A DNA stretch of 64,000 bases from Atrina japonica (GCA_030159075.1 BROG01000234.1:248001-312000), one strand, 5' to 3'; numbered from the stretch's first letter, positions 52,098 through 63,654 are shown. The notes: generated from the letters alone by a model not told the origin. Program-made: numbers and translations.

Positions 52098-53262
52098 TAG
52101 CTGACCTGAACTGAAGGCTCAAATGAGCTATTGTGATCACTCCCTGTCCATCATCCAGCGTCTGTCCATAAATTTTTCATATTTTCGACTTCTTCTCTGA
52201 AACCACTTAAGGGATTTTAAGGAAACTTGACAGGAAGCAAGTGCTCAAGGTCCTTTACCAAGTTTGTCGTGTTCAGCCAGATTGGCCCAGGGTTAGATCC
52301 AGGGCAGAATAGGTCCCAAAAGGTACCCCTCTTTAAAATCTTCTTCTCTAAAACCGCTGCATGAATTGAAAAACTGATTATTTCTGATTGATCTACATGG
52401 ATGTATGATTAAAGTTTGTATTTGTCATAGAAATCGGAATATTAATTTTTGACACGTTTTTCAGGTCTTTTCAGCCTTTGTCATTTTCATTAATTTTTGC
52501 ATGATTTCCTCAATTATCTCCCCTTGCATTCACTTTGATGCATTCATTTAATGTGTTTTACTTGTAATTAGGTGAAGAAATGTTTTTGTGCAAGAATTTT
52601 GCAGAAATATAATTTTTAGAATTTTTTATGAATTTTTAAGACTGTAAAATAGAGGGGGAAGAGGTGCATTTTTCACACTATCAGCTTTTGTTTCAAAACT
52701 ACTGAAGGAATTTTGACAAAACTTTGCAGGAAGCAAGTGCTCAAGGTCCTTTACCAAGTTCGTAGTTTCAGTCAGATTGACCCAGGGGTGGATCCAGTGT
52801 GGGGCAGAATAGATCCCAAAAGGTACCCTCTTTAAATATCTTCTTCGCCAGAACCACTACATGACTTGAAACACGGATTATTTCTGATTGATCTACATGG
52901 ATGTATGATTAAAGTTTGTATTTTTCATAGAAATCGGAATATTAATTTTTGACACGTTTTTCATGTCTTTTCAGACTTTGTCATTTTCATTTATTTTTGC
53001 ATGATTACCTCAATTATCTCCCCTTGCATTCAGAATAATGCATTAAAGTGTGTTACTTGTATATAGTTCAAGAAATGTTTTTTTTGGAAAGAATTTTACT
53101 GAAATTTTATTTCTAGAATTTTTGATGAATTTCTTAAAACAGCAATATTTATGTTTCTTGGCCAGATCAGCCTACATGTACATATTCTTCTTGGTATTAT
53201 TTCCACATTTGTAGATGGTCCTCAAAGGTGAGCGATTGAGGCCCTCTTGGGCCTCTTGTTTT
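52098..53262 (+). mobile_element. dispersed molluscan-type repeat with internal 500-bp duplication
   Basis: It starts 'ttttagctgacctgaact' and 'ctcaaatgagctattgtgatcactc'. The module 'aggaagcaagtgctcaaggtcctttaccaag ... gattgatctacatggatgtatgattaaagtttg' occurs twice, at 52230-52420 and 52726-52920, about 500 bp apart. It ends with stem GAGGCCC, loop TCTT, stem GGGCCTC (53238-53255), then TTGTT. Confidence 0.75.
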
Positions 53263-53284
53263 TCTATAGACTTCAAATATAAAG

Positions 53285-53440
53285 GCCTTCATGACCAAGT
53301 GGTTACAGCATCACAATTTACTTTAAGCCATGAAGTTTCTCAGCCTCTGGTTAGTGCAGGTTTGAGTCGTGCTGGAACCTAAGCTAATTTTGTGAGAAAG
53401 TTTGCCAGTTTACTCAGAAAGCCAAGCCTAGTTTATGATA
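53285..53440 (+). mobile_element. SINE family B, head and middle part
   Basis: 'aggccttcatgaccaagtggttacagcatcac' is the tRNA-like head. 'gcaggtttgagtcgtgctggaacctaagctaattttgtgagaaag' follows. The usual tail is missing, so the copy is 3' truncated. Confidence 0.72.
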
Positions 53441-53513
53441 TTGAAAAGTAACCCCCCTCTTCCTCTCAGATTTGTTCCCAAGCCTTAATTATGATACAGA
53501 GAGGCAACCCCCT

Positions 53514-53552
53514 TCCTCTCTCTCTCTCTCTCTCTCTGTGTCTCTCTCTCCC

Positions 53553-53628
<76 letters not shown>
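53514..53628. repeat. (CT)n microsatellite
   Basis: CT dinucleotides with a few interruptions (GTGT, CCCT). Confidence 0.95.
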
Positions 53629-53630
<2 letters not shown>

Positions 53631-54109
53631 GATTTGATGCTGTTAATGGCAATATATGAGAAAAACTGCTTTCTCTCAAATCAAGAAGAGATGTTTTATA
53701 TATTGTTCTGTGACTAATGTCAATAATTATTAGGACTCAATACAAATTTGTTTTGTGTATTTCATCGGCCCACAAGACTACCATCTTTAGCTCATTTATA
53801 TTCTAACTAGGCGTGACATGACTTTTAGAATGTGCTATGTAAGATGATGCTCCTCAAATTTGTAAATTGTTCAACATCTTTAAAACTGATGAGACCCTCA
53901 CCCTGGTAGCACATGCTCTCATTAGATGTTACAAGATTAATGTGCTTTAGGATATTGCCCTTCAAGTCATAAGTCTGTCCCTCTTCAATCTTATGGGTTT
54001 CTCACATTTGAGTTCCAGATATAAAACTGAAAATCATCACTTTGATGCATCGCTTTGTTTAATATTCTTTGCTATTGTATATCACTTTTGTTACATTGGT
54101 CCTTGACAT
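53629..54109. other. intronic, nothing recognised
   Basis: No repeat or exon identified. Confidence 0.5.
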
Positions 54110-54240
54110 CACTGGAAAGGTCAATTATAGGGGTTACAGTATCTGGAAAGGTCAAATATAGGGGTTACAGTATCTGGAAAGGTCAATTATAGGGGTTACA
54201 GTATCTGGAAAGGTCAAATATAGGGGTTACAGTATCTGCA
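54110..54240. repeat. 31-bp minisatellite, 4 copies, 62-bp dimer
   Basis: The unit is 'ggaaaggtcaattatagggg' plus 'ttacagtatct'. 'attatag' and 'aatatag' versions alternate, so the true period is 62 bp. Confidence 0.92.
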
Positions 54241-55142
54241 GACATTTTATAGGGTCTCTTCTAATTGTTTTATAAGGTGGAGGTAGAGAGATGAGTTCTT
54301 AGACTAAGACTTCTGGGCCTGGCACCATAAAACTTAAAAATTAACGAAGTCTAAAAAATTTACTCAACTTTGGCAAATCTTGAAATCTGATTGGCTGAGC
54401 AGACCAAGTTGAGCATATTCTCAAACTTAAGTAAATTCTCAAGCATTATAGTGCCTGACCCTGAAGTGTACCAATTTCTGTACTTTTATGAAGATAAATA
54501 GATAGCCCACACAATCCATAAACTTTCTTTTAAACTTTTTTGTTATCATTGCACAGCAATTTGAATGCTTTTGAATAATATCCTCATTTGTTGTCTACAG
54601 AATGATCTATTTATAACTGTTGTCTAGTGAGGACTGGAAAGACACAATTTTCTATCATTTTCTGACTTACAAATGTACTTTAACCTTGAGTTTATATTCA
54701 ATTTATTTTCTTGAGGGAAAAAAACAAGTATAGTTTCTTCAATGTTTCTATTTACCTGAAAATGACAAGAAAATGTGTTTTTATAAATCCTAAAATAATA
54801 ATAATAGTTTAAATTTTTCATTAAATATTTCATTTCCTTTTATAAAATAGTCTTATTCCTTGGCAGATGTTTTAGATTTAATTTCCTATCTCTTTTTTTT
54901 TTTTTTGGAAAAAATGAAATAACATAAAGTTACATAATCATGTTGCATTTCTTCATTATACCGACAGAAATTTGATTTACTTTCTTACATTGCATCAGAT
55001 TGGTGCTTTTTGAGAAATTTAATTTTCATATACCTACTCAATCGCAATAAACATTTCAAAGTTGGAATTATTTCAGTTTTTCTCTCATTAAATGGTAATT
55101 TGAATGCAATTCCTATACATTCTCTTTCTCAAATTTTTACAG
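54241..55142. other. intronic, leading to the last acceptor
   Basis: AT-rich. A polypyrimidine tract precedes the acceptor at 55142. Confidence 0.5.
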
Positions 55143-55331
55143 GATGCAGACAGTAGCAGTAAACATGCAACAGAGTATGGAAAGGGAGACAAATCTGAAA
55201 ACACAGAACTTGGATCAGTGTTAACCTCAAATCAGATGGAACTGTTAGAATTGGAGATGCGAGCAAGAGCCATTAAGGCCATGCTCAAAGCTAATGAATT
55301 GAAAGAAAAACAACTTCGTGAAAACACTTGA
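55143..55331 (+). CDS. CAAP1: CAAP1-like gene, terminal coding exon
   Basis: The exon begins in phase 0 after 'ctctttctcaaatttttacag', matching the phase-0 donor at 37367, and encodes 62 residues plus TGA. Residues 1-30 are Ser/Lys/Glu-rich. Residues 32-50 read MELLELEMRARAIKAMLKA, a predicted amphipathic helix, followed by a charged tail. From memory, human CAAP1 (caspase activity and apoptosis inhibitor 1, C9orf82) ends in almost the same helix, close to its C-terminus. Vertebrate CAAP1 is reported to restrain a caspase-10-linked mitochondrial apoptosis route; the role here is inferred by homology only. The identification depends on this short motif, so a different protein sharing it cannot be excluded. 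Confidence 0.75.
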   Translation, partial: DADSSSKHATEYGKGDKSENTELGSVLTSNQMELLELEMRARAIKAMLKANELKEKQLRENT

Positions 55332-56016
55332 TTAACTAACAAAGTTTGTAAAGATTATTGACCAGGATTCTTTGTAGGTTGTAAGTAGGTACAGAAGTAT
55401 CAGGTGGGCTGTTTGGATGCGCAGAAAAGATAGAGTTAAGATTGAGAAGAGGACACATTCTGTGTAAGATGATTGCCCATTGAAGTGCTACTTTACCATA
55501 GTATCTGAGAGACATTGTGAAAACAGGGAAAAGGTACCAATAATGTGTTATTGACAGTGCCTTATGTTGCCATTTTAAAATCATCCATATTGTCTTAAAA
55601 CTTTTATTTTTATATCAGTTTCTACGATTTCATTTAAAATTCTGATTGCCATCAATAAACATTGATTCAACTTAGAATTTTGGGGGTTTTTTTATTTTGC
55701 ACACACACACACAATCAACTCAATGGTTTCTTATCATTCATAACAAATATTTTGCATCAAATACATGTCCCCTTCTCATATCATAAACAAATTAAGTATC
55801 TCTGTAAATCTTTATACTTTATTGAATTTTAAAAAAGTAATAGTATTTGTATATTATACACTTTAGATATCTCAGTTTTACCAACTGTAAGAAATTCTTT
55901 TCTGTCCATACATGCACATGTGCCTGTGTGAAAAACTGATATTTCAAAAACTACATCCAACATTGTACTTTTATTGACATTCATGTCATATACTGATATG
56001 TACAAGTTGAATATCT
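55332..56016 (+). other. 3' UTR and downstream flank
   Basis: The UTR probably runs to about 55675, given AATAAA at 55654-55659. A (CA)n tract follows near 55700. No further gene was recognised. Confidence 0.5.
55654..55659 (+). promoter_or_regulatory. candidate polyadenylation signal AATAAA
   Basis: First canonical hexamer after the stop codon, 323 bp downstream, with T-rich DNA about 20-35 bp later. Confidence 0.55.
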
Positions 56017-56461
56017 TACAGGGGCATCAGCTGTGTGTTTTCAAAGTCATTTTTTTTTTTTTTTACTACTTAGATTAATATACAAAAATAAAAAAGAGAT
56101 ATACACAGGCATAAAAATTCTTAAATTCCTATATATCTTGTGAATATTGCTTGAGAAACCCAGGTGTGGCACTTTTTCAGTTGCAACTGATAAGTGAATA
56201 TTGCTTGAGAAACCCAGGTGTGTCACTTTTTCAGTTGCAACTGATAAACTCTCAACCTTACTATTTGTATATGTAAACCACACTGGACCTTTTTTCACAA
56301 ATTATATAGCAATATAAGATTTTATGCCCATGTATATCTCGTAGTTTTTGTTATTGTACATCAAGTAGCCTACAAGGAGTAAAATTAGAAAAAATCAGAG
56401 TAATTTTGTTTGTTTGTTTGTTTGTATGTTTATAATTTTTAAAGACAGCTTATGTCCTTTA
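56017..56461. mobile_element. TIR element family G, copy 2
   Basis: Starts TTACAGGGGCATCAGCTGTG and ends GACAGCTTATGTCCTTTAAC. Inside, a 58-bp segment ('attgcttgagaaacccaggtgtg ... cagttgcaactgataa') is tandemly duplicated at 56142-56250. Confidence 0.72.
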
Positions 56462-57785
56462 ACTTCTCTAACTGATATCAGAAATTTTCTCCTCTATCCT
56501 TGCATTTGTCTCTGGAAATAAAAAAAGCAACTTTATATTCCGTTGATATTTGAAAAACTAACATAACACCTTTTATTGATATACTAATCAATTTCAATAT
56601 CATAATTTCTCCAATTGATATTTTTCAAAGTTCTTGTCTATTCACCCCTGCTGTATGATCGTATATATGTTTAAATGTCAATAACACACACAGAAAATAA
56701 AGTTACACTGAAATATACAAACAATAGAACTAACTAATCAAATAAAATCAACAAACTGTAATATATTAGCAGCGACACTTCTTCATTATGTACTTGGTGC
56801 TAATGTGATTTGTACTGGCCGGGATAGAATTATGTTCCTACAATAAATCATTTCGCCACTCTCCTGAATGGACAATGGCCCAGGAAATTTGATCACAAGA
56901 TGTTAATTTGAAAATTATTCCCCAATTATAAATAGCTTGAAATGAATTGTGTGATATATCATAAAATTTGTTGGTGCAATTTTTCTTATTGATTGATGAA
57001 TTGAAATTGTTAAATATCCATTAAGAATGAAAATTTAAGTTCTCTAGAATATTTTGATAATTAAGTGCTTATTTCATTGGCAGATAACAGGATGTGACAA
57101 AATAGAGATAGAAATTTTACAATATATCTGATAGAAATTATTGTTAAAGTGACATGTGAATTTACCTGAATTGGTTCAATTCAAATAAATTCACAGATTA
57201 ATTAAAGGTAATACAAAATTTTACACATGCTTTTTAACACAGAATTTGGAAATCACATGGAAAATGTGGTGTTGAAGGTATGTAGTGTTACAAGCACTTA
57301 ACTGGCAGATCAGCTAGATGATAAATGTATGGTACATGTGGTGTACAGAAGTTGTGTAGGAATCATGTGTTAAACAGGTGTCATCAAAAAAATCATATGT
57401 TGTTACATATATGTTATAACTCATATGTAACTGACAACTCTTAATCTTGTAAATATCACATAAAATGGTTCATTTCACTTATTTGTTACTTTATTCCCCC
57501 AAAGTGGATTTTATATACTGCAAATTAATTTAAGAAAATTAATGAAGTGGTGATGATATCATCAGTTAAACTTAACAAAACACAGACAAAAGAAATAAAA
57601 ATATGAATAAATAACTGAAAATTAATATCAGTGACAGAGTACGGATCCTTCCCTTGTGATATTACATTCAGTACCTAATAGACTGCAGGGTGAAGTGTGT
57701 CAGATTCATAAAATTATTTTGATCAAATGTTTCCTCTATCATTTACGTAGTATTATTTAAAAAAAAATATGAAAATACTGAAGTA
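56462..57785. other. non-coding; nothing recognised
   Basis: AT-rich DNA between the element and the 31-bp array. Confidence 0.5.
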
Positions 57786-57791
57786 GAGTAT

Positions 57792-58430
57792 GAAATACAT
57801 TACAAGATACTAAATGTGATAATATAAACATTACAAGATACTCAATGTGATAACTTATACATTACAAGATACTCAATGTGATAATTTAAACATTACAAGA
57901 TACTCAATGCGATAACTTATTCATTACAAGATACTCAATGTGATAATTTAAACATTACAAGATACTCAATGTGATAACTTATACATTACAAGATACTCAA
58001 TGTGATAATTTAAACATTACAAGATACTCAATGTGATAACTTATACATTACAAGATACTCATTGTGATAACTTGTACATTACAAGATACTCAATTGATAA
58101 TTTAAACATTACAAGATACTCAATGTGATAACTTATACATTACAAGATACTCAATGTGAAAACTTATACATTACAAGATACTCAATGTGATAATTTATAC
58201 ATTACAAGATACTCAATAAGATAACTTATACATTACAAGATACTCAATGTGATAATTTATACATTACAAGATACTCAATGAGATAACTTATACATTACAA
58301 GATACTCAATGTGAAAACTTATACATTACAAGATACTCAATGTGATAATTTATACATTACAAGATACTCAATGAGATAACTTATACATTACAAGATACTC
58401 AATGAGATAACTTATACATTACAGAATACA
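57792..58430. repeat. 31-bp minisatellite, about 21 copies, partly 62-bp dimers
   Basis: The unit is 'atacattacaagatactcaa' plus 'tgtgataactt'. From 57820 to 58060 'ataatttaaac' and 'ataacttatac' versions alternate. Later copies use 'tgagata' or 'tgtgaaa'. Confidence 0.94.
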
Positions 58431-58442
58431 AAACTGTGTATA

Positions 58443-58814
58443 TTTAAAGGGGCATTAGCTGTGTAACCCCCCCCCCCAAAAAAAAAAAATAATTGTTTTT
58501 CACTTCTGAGATTGATGTAAAATTAAAAACAAGTGAAATGCACAAGTCTCAAAATCCTTAAACTCCTGTATATTGTGTGAAAATTGCTTCAGAAACCCAG
58601 TTTGACAATTATTCATTTGCAAATGATTATTTGAAAGTCACAGAGAAAAATAAAGGTGATGGTATAGGATTTTGTCTTTTTACAATCTATATTTCAACTT
58701 TCATTCTTTAAGATGTATGTTATACATGTTTAATTAGAATTTTAAACAATTTCAAATAGATTCAAAGGCATAAAACTAAAATGAATAACACAGCTACTAG
58801 TAATTTCCCTTTAA
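58443..58814. mobile_element. TIR element family G, copy 3
   Basis: Starts TTTAAAGGGGCATTAGCTGT and ends with 'aacacagctactagtaatttccctttaaa', an inverted copy with a small insertion. The inside has 'ttgcttcagaaacccagtttgacaattattcatttg'. A C-run plus A-run follows the left end. Confidence 0.75.
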
Positions 58815-59595
58815 AAACATTAGATAAACAATGAAAATCATGAGTTTATTTGTAAGTACAACACATATGTTTAAGATTTACATCAACAAAACAACTGATG
58901 GAAAGAACTCATCCACAAAGTTAAAAAATGAATGGGAAGTTCAAGAACCACCTCTGGACTTTTGGTGTTCAAAATATTACAGTGCTTAGGCATAAAATAA
59001 GCCAAAGATCCGTCATCTATAGTTTTGAAAATAATAAATTTCATGTGCACCTCGTATTAATGATCGAGCACTCTCTAACTAGTAAACTTGAAAGAAACAA
59101 CTTGAACCATCTTTGAACTACAAATAATATCGTAAAACTGCTAATGTAGCATTAAAAGAATTGCTGAGAATCACCCATCTTTGATTTTCCCTTTCGGATT
59201 ATTCCCCATCCAACTACAAACTGCGGAAGGAGAACCGCCGTCAATCAGTTGACAATGTATTAACATTAGAAAGGCTTAGATAAAACATAATTAAATGATT
59301 AAAAATGACCTATGCCTCTTTGATTTTTTCCCCAAAAGAAAACAAAGTATATCTATGTATGCAGTTTCTTTATTGTATGCATAACATCAACACACGAGAC
59401 TGACTAGCCAGTACTTCAAACCATTCTGGAGGTACACATGGGACTTTGAAGGTTTGAATACCTTGAGTGACTGCAGATCAGAGCCATTGTTAACTTTCAA
59501 AAAGATTTTTCACGTTCATTTCACCTTTCCAGTGTAAACTTAGAACATCAACCATTGTTACTATGGAAACATTTTGTAGCAAAAACACCAATGCA
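58815..59595. other. non-coding; nothing recognised
   Basis: The 62-codon open frame at 58928-59116 is unsupported. Confidence 0.5.
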
Positions 59596-59780
59596 GGTAC
59601 AGTTAAACCTCACCTAAAGACCACCTTGCTCAGGAGACGACCTCACAATTAAGACTTTAAATATTCAGTCTCATGTAAAATTTCTTAATATTAAATAAGA
59701 CCAACCCTAACCGAAGAGACAACCTCATTAATCAGACCACTGTGAGTCTGTCAGTGAGATGGTCTTTATAGCGAGGTTCC
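59596..59780 (+). mobile_element. diverged MITE of the 'gaccac / ggtctttata' family
   Basis: 'acagttaaacctcacctaaagaccaccttgctcagg ... gagatggtctttatagcgaggttcc': the two ends are inverted repeats of each other. Confidence 0.68.
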
Positions 59781-59819
59781 CAAAAGCTTCAATTGATTTC
59801 CTAAAGCTTCATGATATAG

Positions 59820-60180
59820 TAAAAATTGGTGTTGTTAGGGCAGAAGGTCCATGTTCGATCCTTATTTCTGAATCATATCTGATATTTTAAAAGGTAGTGA
59901 TCGTTACTTTGCCAATCACTCCTTGTAGGAAAGGAAAGTCATAGGTCTTTCAGATGAGACTTAGAACTGAAGTCACGTGTCCTAGCAGGTATGACAAGTT
60001 AACTCATTCACCCCTAAAGACACATTTGGAATAGTCTAAGTCATTAATTTACAGAAGAGTCCATTGTTTTCAGGGGTTGATCAGGTAAAGAACCTTCACT
60101 GCATTTGTGTCAATCCTTAGCGCAAGTCAAAATTTGTAGCACTTTATCTATAGATGGTGAACTCTTCATTCTTCTGTAGA
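59820..60180 (+). mobile_element. diverged SINE (family A type) split by a MITE
   Basis: 'gtccatgttcgatccttatttctg' is a B-box-like part. 'cagatgagacttagaactgaagtcacgtgtcctagcaggt', then after the insert 'aaagaaccttcactgcatttgtg' and 'gtcaaaatttgtagcactttatc', match the family A body. Confidence 0.65.
59998..60087 (-). mobile_element. about 90-bp palindromic MITE (family P) nested in a SINE
   Basis: 'ttaactcattcacccctaaagacacatttgga ... agagtccattgttttcaggggttgatca' is in reverse orientation to the copy at 49418. It lies where family A reads 'cacgttaaagaacc'. Confidence 0.75.
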
Positions 60181-60764
60181 AGAGATATTTGTTTACGGAT
60201 AAAAAGCAACGACAAAGCAAAAAGTTAATGTATAAATTTTTATGCTGTAGGGGAGAACTGTACTAGAGATGTAAAACTTTTTCAACAGATAATTTCTGTA
60301 TACAATTTAATCACCATATGCAGTACATGCACACACTAAAATATTTTTTTAAAAACTGGGTTACAGAATGTACATGGTCTTACATATAATCTAAAAAAAC
60401 CTCTTCCTTTTTAATCCAATCTAATAAAATTGTGAGATAAATGTCACGTATCCGGTTAAATAATTAATGTATCATTACCACACTGTAAGTTACTGGTCCC
60501 CTGATTCTGTGACTTGACATTATATGGAACTTTAGTACTGTATATTGACAGACACTAAAATATAACAACACATAACTTTGCATTTGTCATGTACAAAGAT
60601 ACGAAGTCACACCAGGTGTCCATTAAATAAAAAGACATTGTTGCCTAGCAAAATGGTTGCCGTAGTTTGATCCTTGGTGTAACCCAAGAAGAGTTCTTTG
60701 TGTCTAAGTGGACTGAACATCATACTTTTCAATCAGGAATTATCTCACCTCTTAGACTCTAGTC
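60181..60764. other. non-coding; nothing recognised
   Basis: AT-rich DNA. Confidence 0.5.
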
Positions 60765-60935
60765 ACAGTGGGTTGCAACTCTAAAGGAACCTAAGATGAA
60801 TGAATGACGGAAATTTGTCAATTTACCCAAGCCTCTAGAAGCTTCTAGTGTACTTTTTCTGTTAAAAACTGAGTCACCATATAAGTGAAAAACCATTGAG
60901 TTTGCTGGCAATACCATTGAATACACTAAAACATT
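60765..60935 (+). mobile_element. SINE family B, diverged copy
   Basis: 'ggaacctaagatgaatgaatgacggaaatttgtcaatttaccca' and 'ctgttaaaaactgagtcaccatataagtgaaaaaccattgagt' match the body and tail. Confidence 0.6.
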
Positions 60936-61014
60936 GTAGCCAAAGAAGTGTGCATCGTAAGATAGCGCTTTTGTGACACACATGTAGTGGTAGCCCTTGG
61001 TTATTCACTTTACG

Positions 61015-61225
61015 TCACAACAATTTTTCTGTTATATGGTGGCGACCAGTTTTTAATGGTGGAAGAGAGAACTCGGTTACAATGTACTCGGGAAGAGACG
61101 ACGGGCCATTCATACAAAAATTAGTTTAGGTTCCAGCAGGGCTTGAACCTGCGCTGACCAGAAGTGAGAGACTTCAAGGTTCAAAGTGCGATGCTGTAAC
61201 CACTCGACCTTGGAGGCCTCCCTTG
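61015..61225 (-). mobile_element. SINE family B, nearly complete copy
   Basis: On the minus strand it reads 'ggcctccaaggtcgagtggttacagcatcgcac' (tRNA-like head), 'gcgcaggttcaagccctgctggaacctaaac' (B-box), and 'attaaaaactggtcgccaccatataac' (tail). This is the clearest copy for defining the family. Confidence 0.82.
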
Positions 61226-61724
61226 ATGCAAACTTCATCAGTGTTAATAAAGAGACATAAATAGTAGAAATTGTAGAACAAGAAAACACTGGAAAGTGGT
61301 CTGGAACCTCGGGGAAAAACATAACAAAAAGTATAGCTAATATTAACAAACTTCATTGGCACTAAAGTACCACATAGATTATAGACATAATCTAGAGAAA
61401 AATCTAGTCCAACATTGAATAAACACTTGAAAGTGATTCAGTATCAAAGATAACGCGTAAACATGAAAGTAGAAACATTTGAAAATCATTCAGTATTAAA
61501 GGGAACGTGTACACATGAAAATGTTCCAATACCAGAAAGTTATCCTGTTCTACAAAGATTAAACTCTGAAAGTGATTTCATACCACATCGAATTTACACT
61601 GGTCAACAATGTCTAGTAATATACAGATTAAATTCTTGGTCAAGACAATTAAAACTTTAAATACATACTTGAGTGACCCCAAATCACAGAGTATCGAAAC
61701 AAATTCAAAACGATCAAGATACAA
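61226..61724. other. non-coding; nothing recognised
   Basis: AT-rich; leads into the 27-bp array. Confidence 0.5.
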
Positions 61725-63470
61725 ACAGAAAGAGCAACAGACACTGATAGATCACTCAGACCAGCAGATCACTCAGAGAGGCAGATACTGGCAAATCACT
61801 CAGACCAGCAGATCACACAGAGCAGCAGATCACACAGAGCAGCAGACACTGACAGATCACACAGAGCAGCAGACACTGACAGATCACTCGGAGCAGCAGA
61901 CACTGACAGATCACACAGAGCAGCAGACACTGACAGATCACACAGAGCAGCACATCACTCAGAGCAGCAGACACTGACAGATCACAGAGCACAAAGCAGC
62001 AGACACTGACAGATCACACAGAGCAGCACATCACTCGGAGCAACAGACACTGACAGATCACACAGAGCAGCAGACACTGACAGATCACACAGAGCAGCAG
62101 ACACTGACAGATCACTCAAAGCAGCAGACACTGACAGATCACACAGAGCAGCAGACACTGACAGATCACACAGAGCAGCAGACACTGACAGATCACACAG
62201 AGCAGCACATCACACAGAGCAGCAGACACTGACAGATCACACAGAGCAGCAGACACTGACAGATCACACAGAGCAGCAGACAATGGCAGATCACACAGCA
62301 GCAGACAATGGCAGATCACTCAGAGCAGCAGACACTGACAGATCACACAGAGCAGCAGACATTGGCAGGTCACTCGGGGCAGCAGACACTGACAGATCAC
62401 TCAAAGCAGTAGACACTGACAGAGCAGCAGACACAGACAATGGGATCACTCAGAGAGCAGACACTGACAGATCACACAGAGCAGCAGACACTGGCAGATC
62501 ACTCAGGGGCAGCAGATCACTCAGAGCAGCAGATCACACAGAACAGCAGACACTCAGGCAGATAATTCAGAGCACAGACATGGAAAGATCACTCAGAGCA
62601 GCAGACACTGACAGGTCACTCAAAGCAGCAGATACTGACAGATCACTCAGAGCAGCAGATCACTCAGAGCAGCAGACACTGGCCATTCAGAGCAGCAGGC
62701 ACTGACAGATCACACAGAGCAGCACATCACTCGGAGCAACAGACACTGACAGATCACACAGAGCAGCAGACACTGACAGATCACACAGAGCAGCAGACAC
62801 TGACAGATCACACAGAGCAGCACATCACTCGGAGCAGCAGACACTGACAGATCACAGAGCAGCAGACACTGACAGATCACACAGAGCAGCAGACACTGAC
62901 AGATCACACAGAGCAGCACATCACTCAGAGCAGCAGACACTGACAGATCACACAGAGCAGCAGACACTGACAGATCACTCAGAGCAGCAGACACTGACAG
63001 ATCACTCAGAGCAGCAGACAATGGCAGATCACTCAGAGCAGCAGACACTGACAGATCACACAGAGCAGCAGACATTGGCAGATCACTCAGGGCAGCAGAC
63101 ACTGACAGATCACACAGAGCAGCAGACACTGACGGATCACTCAGAGCAGCAGACACTGACAGATCACACAGAGCAGCAGACACTGGCAGATCACTCAGAG
63201 CAGCAGATCACTCAGAGCAGCAGATCACACAGAACAGCAGACACTGGCAGATAATTCAGAGCAGCAGACATGGAAAGATCACTCAGAGCAGCAGACACTG
63301 ACAGATCACTCAAAGCAGCAGATACTGACAGATCACTCAGAGCAGCAGATACTGACAGATCACTCAGAGCAGCAGACACTGGCCATTCAGAGCAGCAGGC
63401 ACTGACAGATAACTCAGAGTTGCAGACACTGACAGAACACTCAGAGCAGCAGACACTGGCAGATCACTTG
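61725..63470. repeat. 27-bp minisatellite, about 1.75 kb
   Basis: The unit is 'cagatcacacagagcagcag' plus 'acactga', with shorter 12- to 18-bp partial units ('cagcagatcac'). Rare variants 'acattggcag', 'catggaaagatc' and 'ggccattcagagcagcagg' occur in the same order at 62361/62581/62681 and 63074/63271/63381. This shows a block duplication of about 700 bp. Open frames (up to 157 codons) are repeat translation. Confidence 0.95.
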
Positions 63471-63654
63471 AAATCCAGAAGTGAGACCATGTGGCAAGGA
63501 GTAGTGATGATGGCTTCTAACCTGATTCTGAAGCAAGTCAAATACATAGTGTGGGGTACAATTCATAATCTGTTGTAATAGATAACGGGGAGAATGGTGT
63601 TGTTATGAGCTATTTGGATCAAATGTATATACAAAATTATATATTATTTTGTCT
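63471..63654. other. non-coding flank
   Basis: Nothing recognised. Confidence 0.4.

Larger units (their letters stand above)
37368..55142 (+). other. last intron, about 17.8 kb, rich in minisatellites
   Basis: Donor GTAAAT at 37368; acceptor 'tctctttctcaaatttttacag' ending at 55142. It contains arrays of 22, 29, 42, about 50, 34 and 31 bp units, two SINEs and two microsatellites. About 7.6 kb is tandem repeat. Confidence 0.65.

Noticed and set aside
61609..63578. Gln/Ser/His-rich frames as polyQ-like proteins
   Set aside because: They come from the 27-bp minisatellite and are open in several frames.
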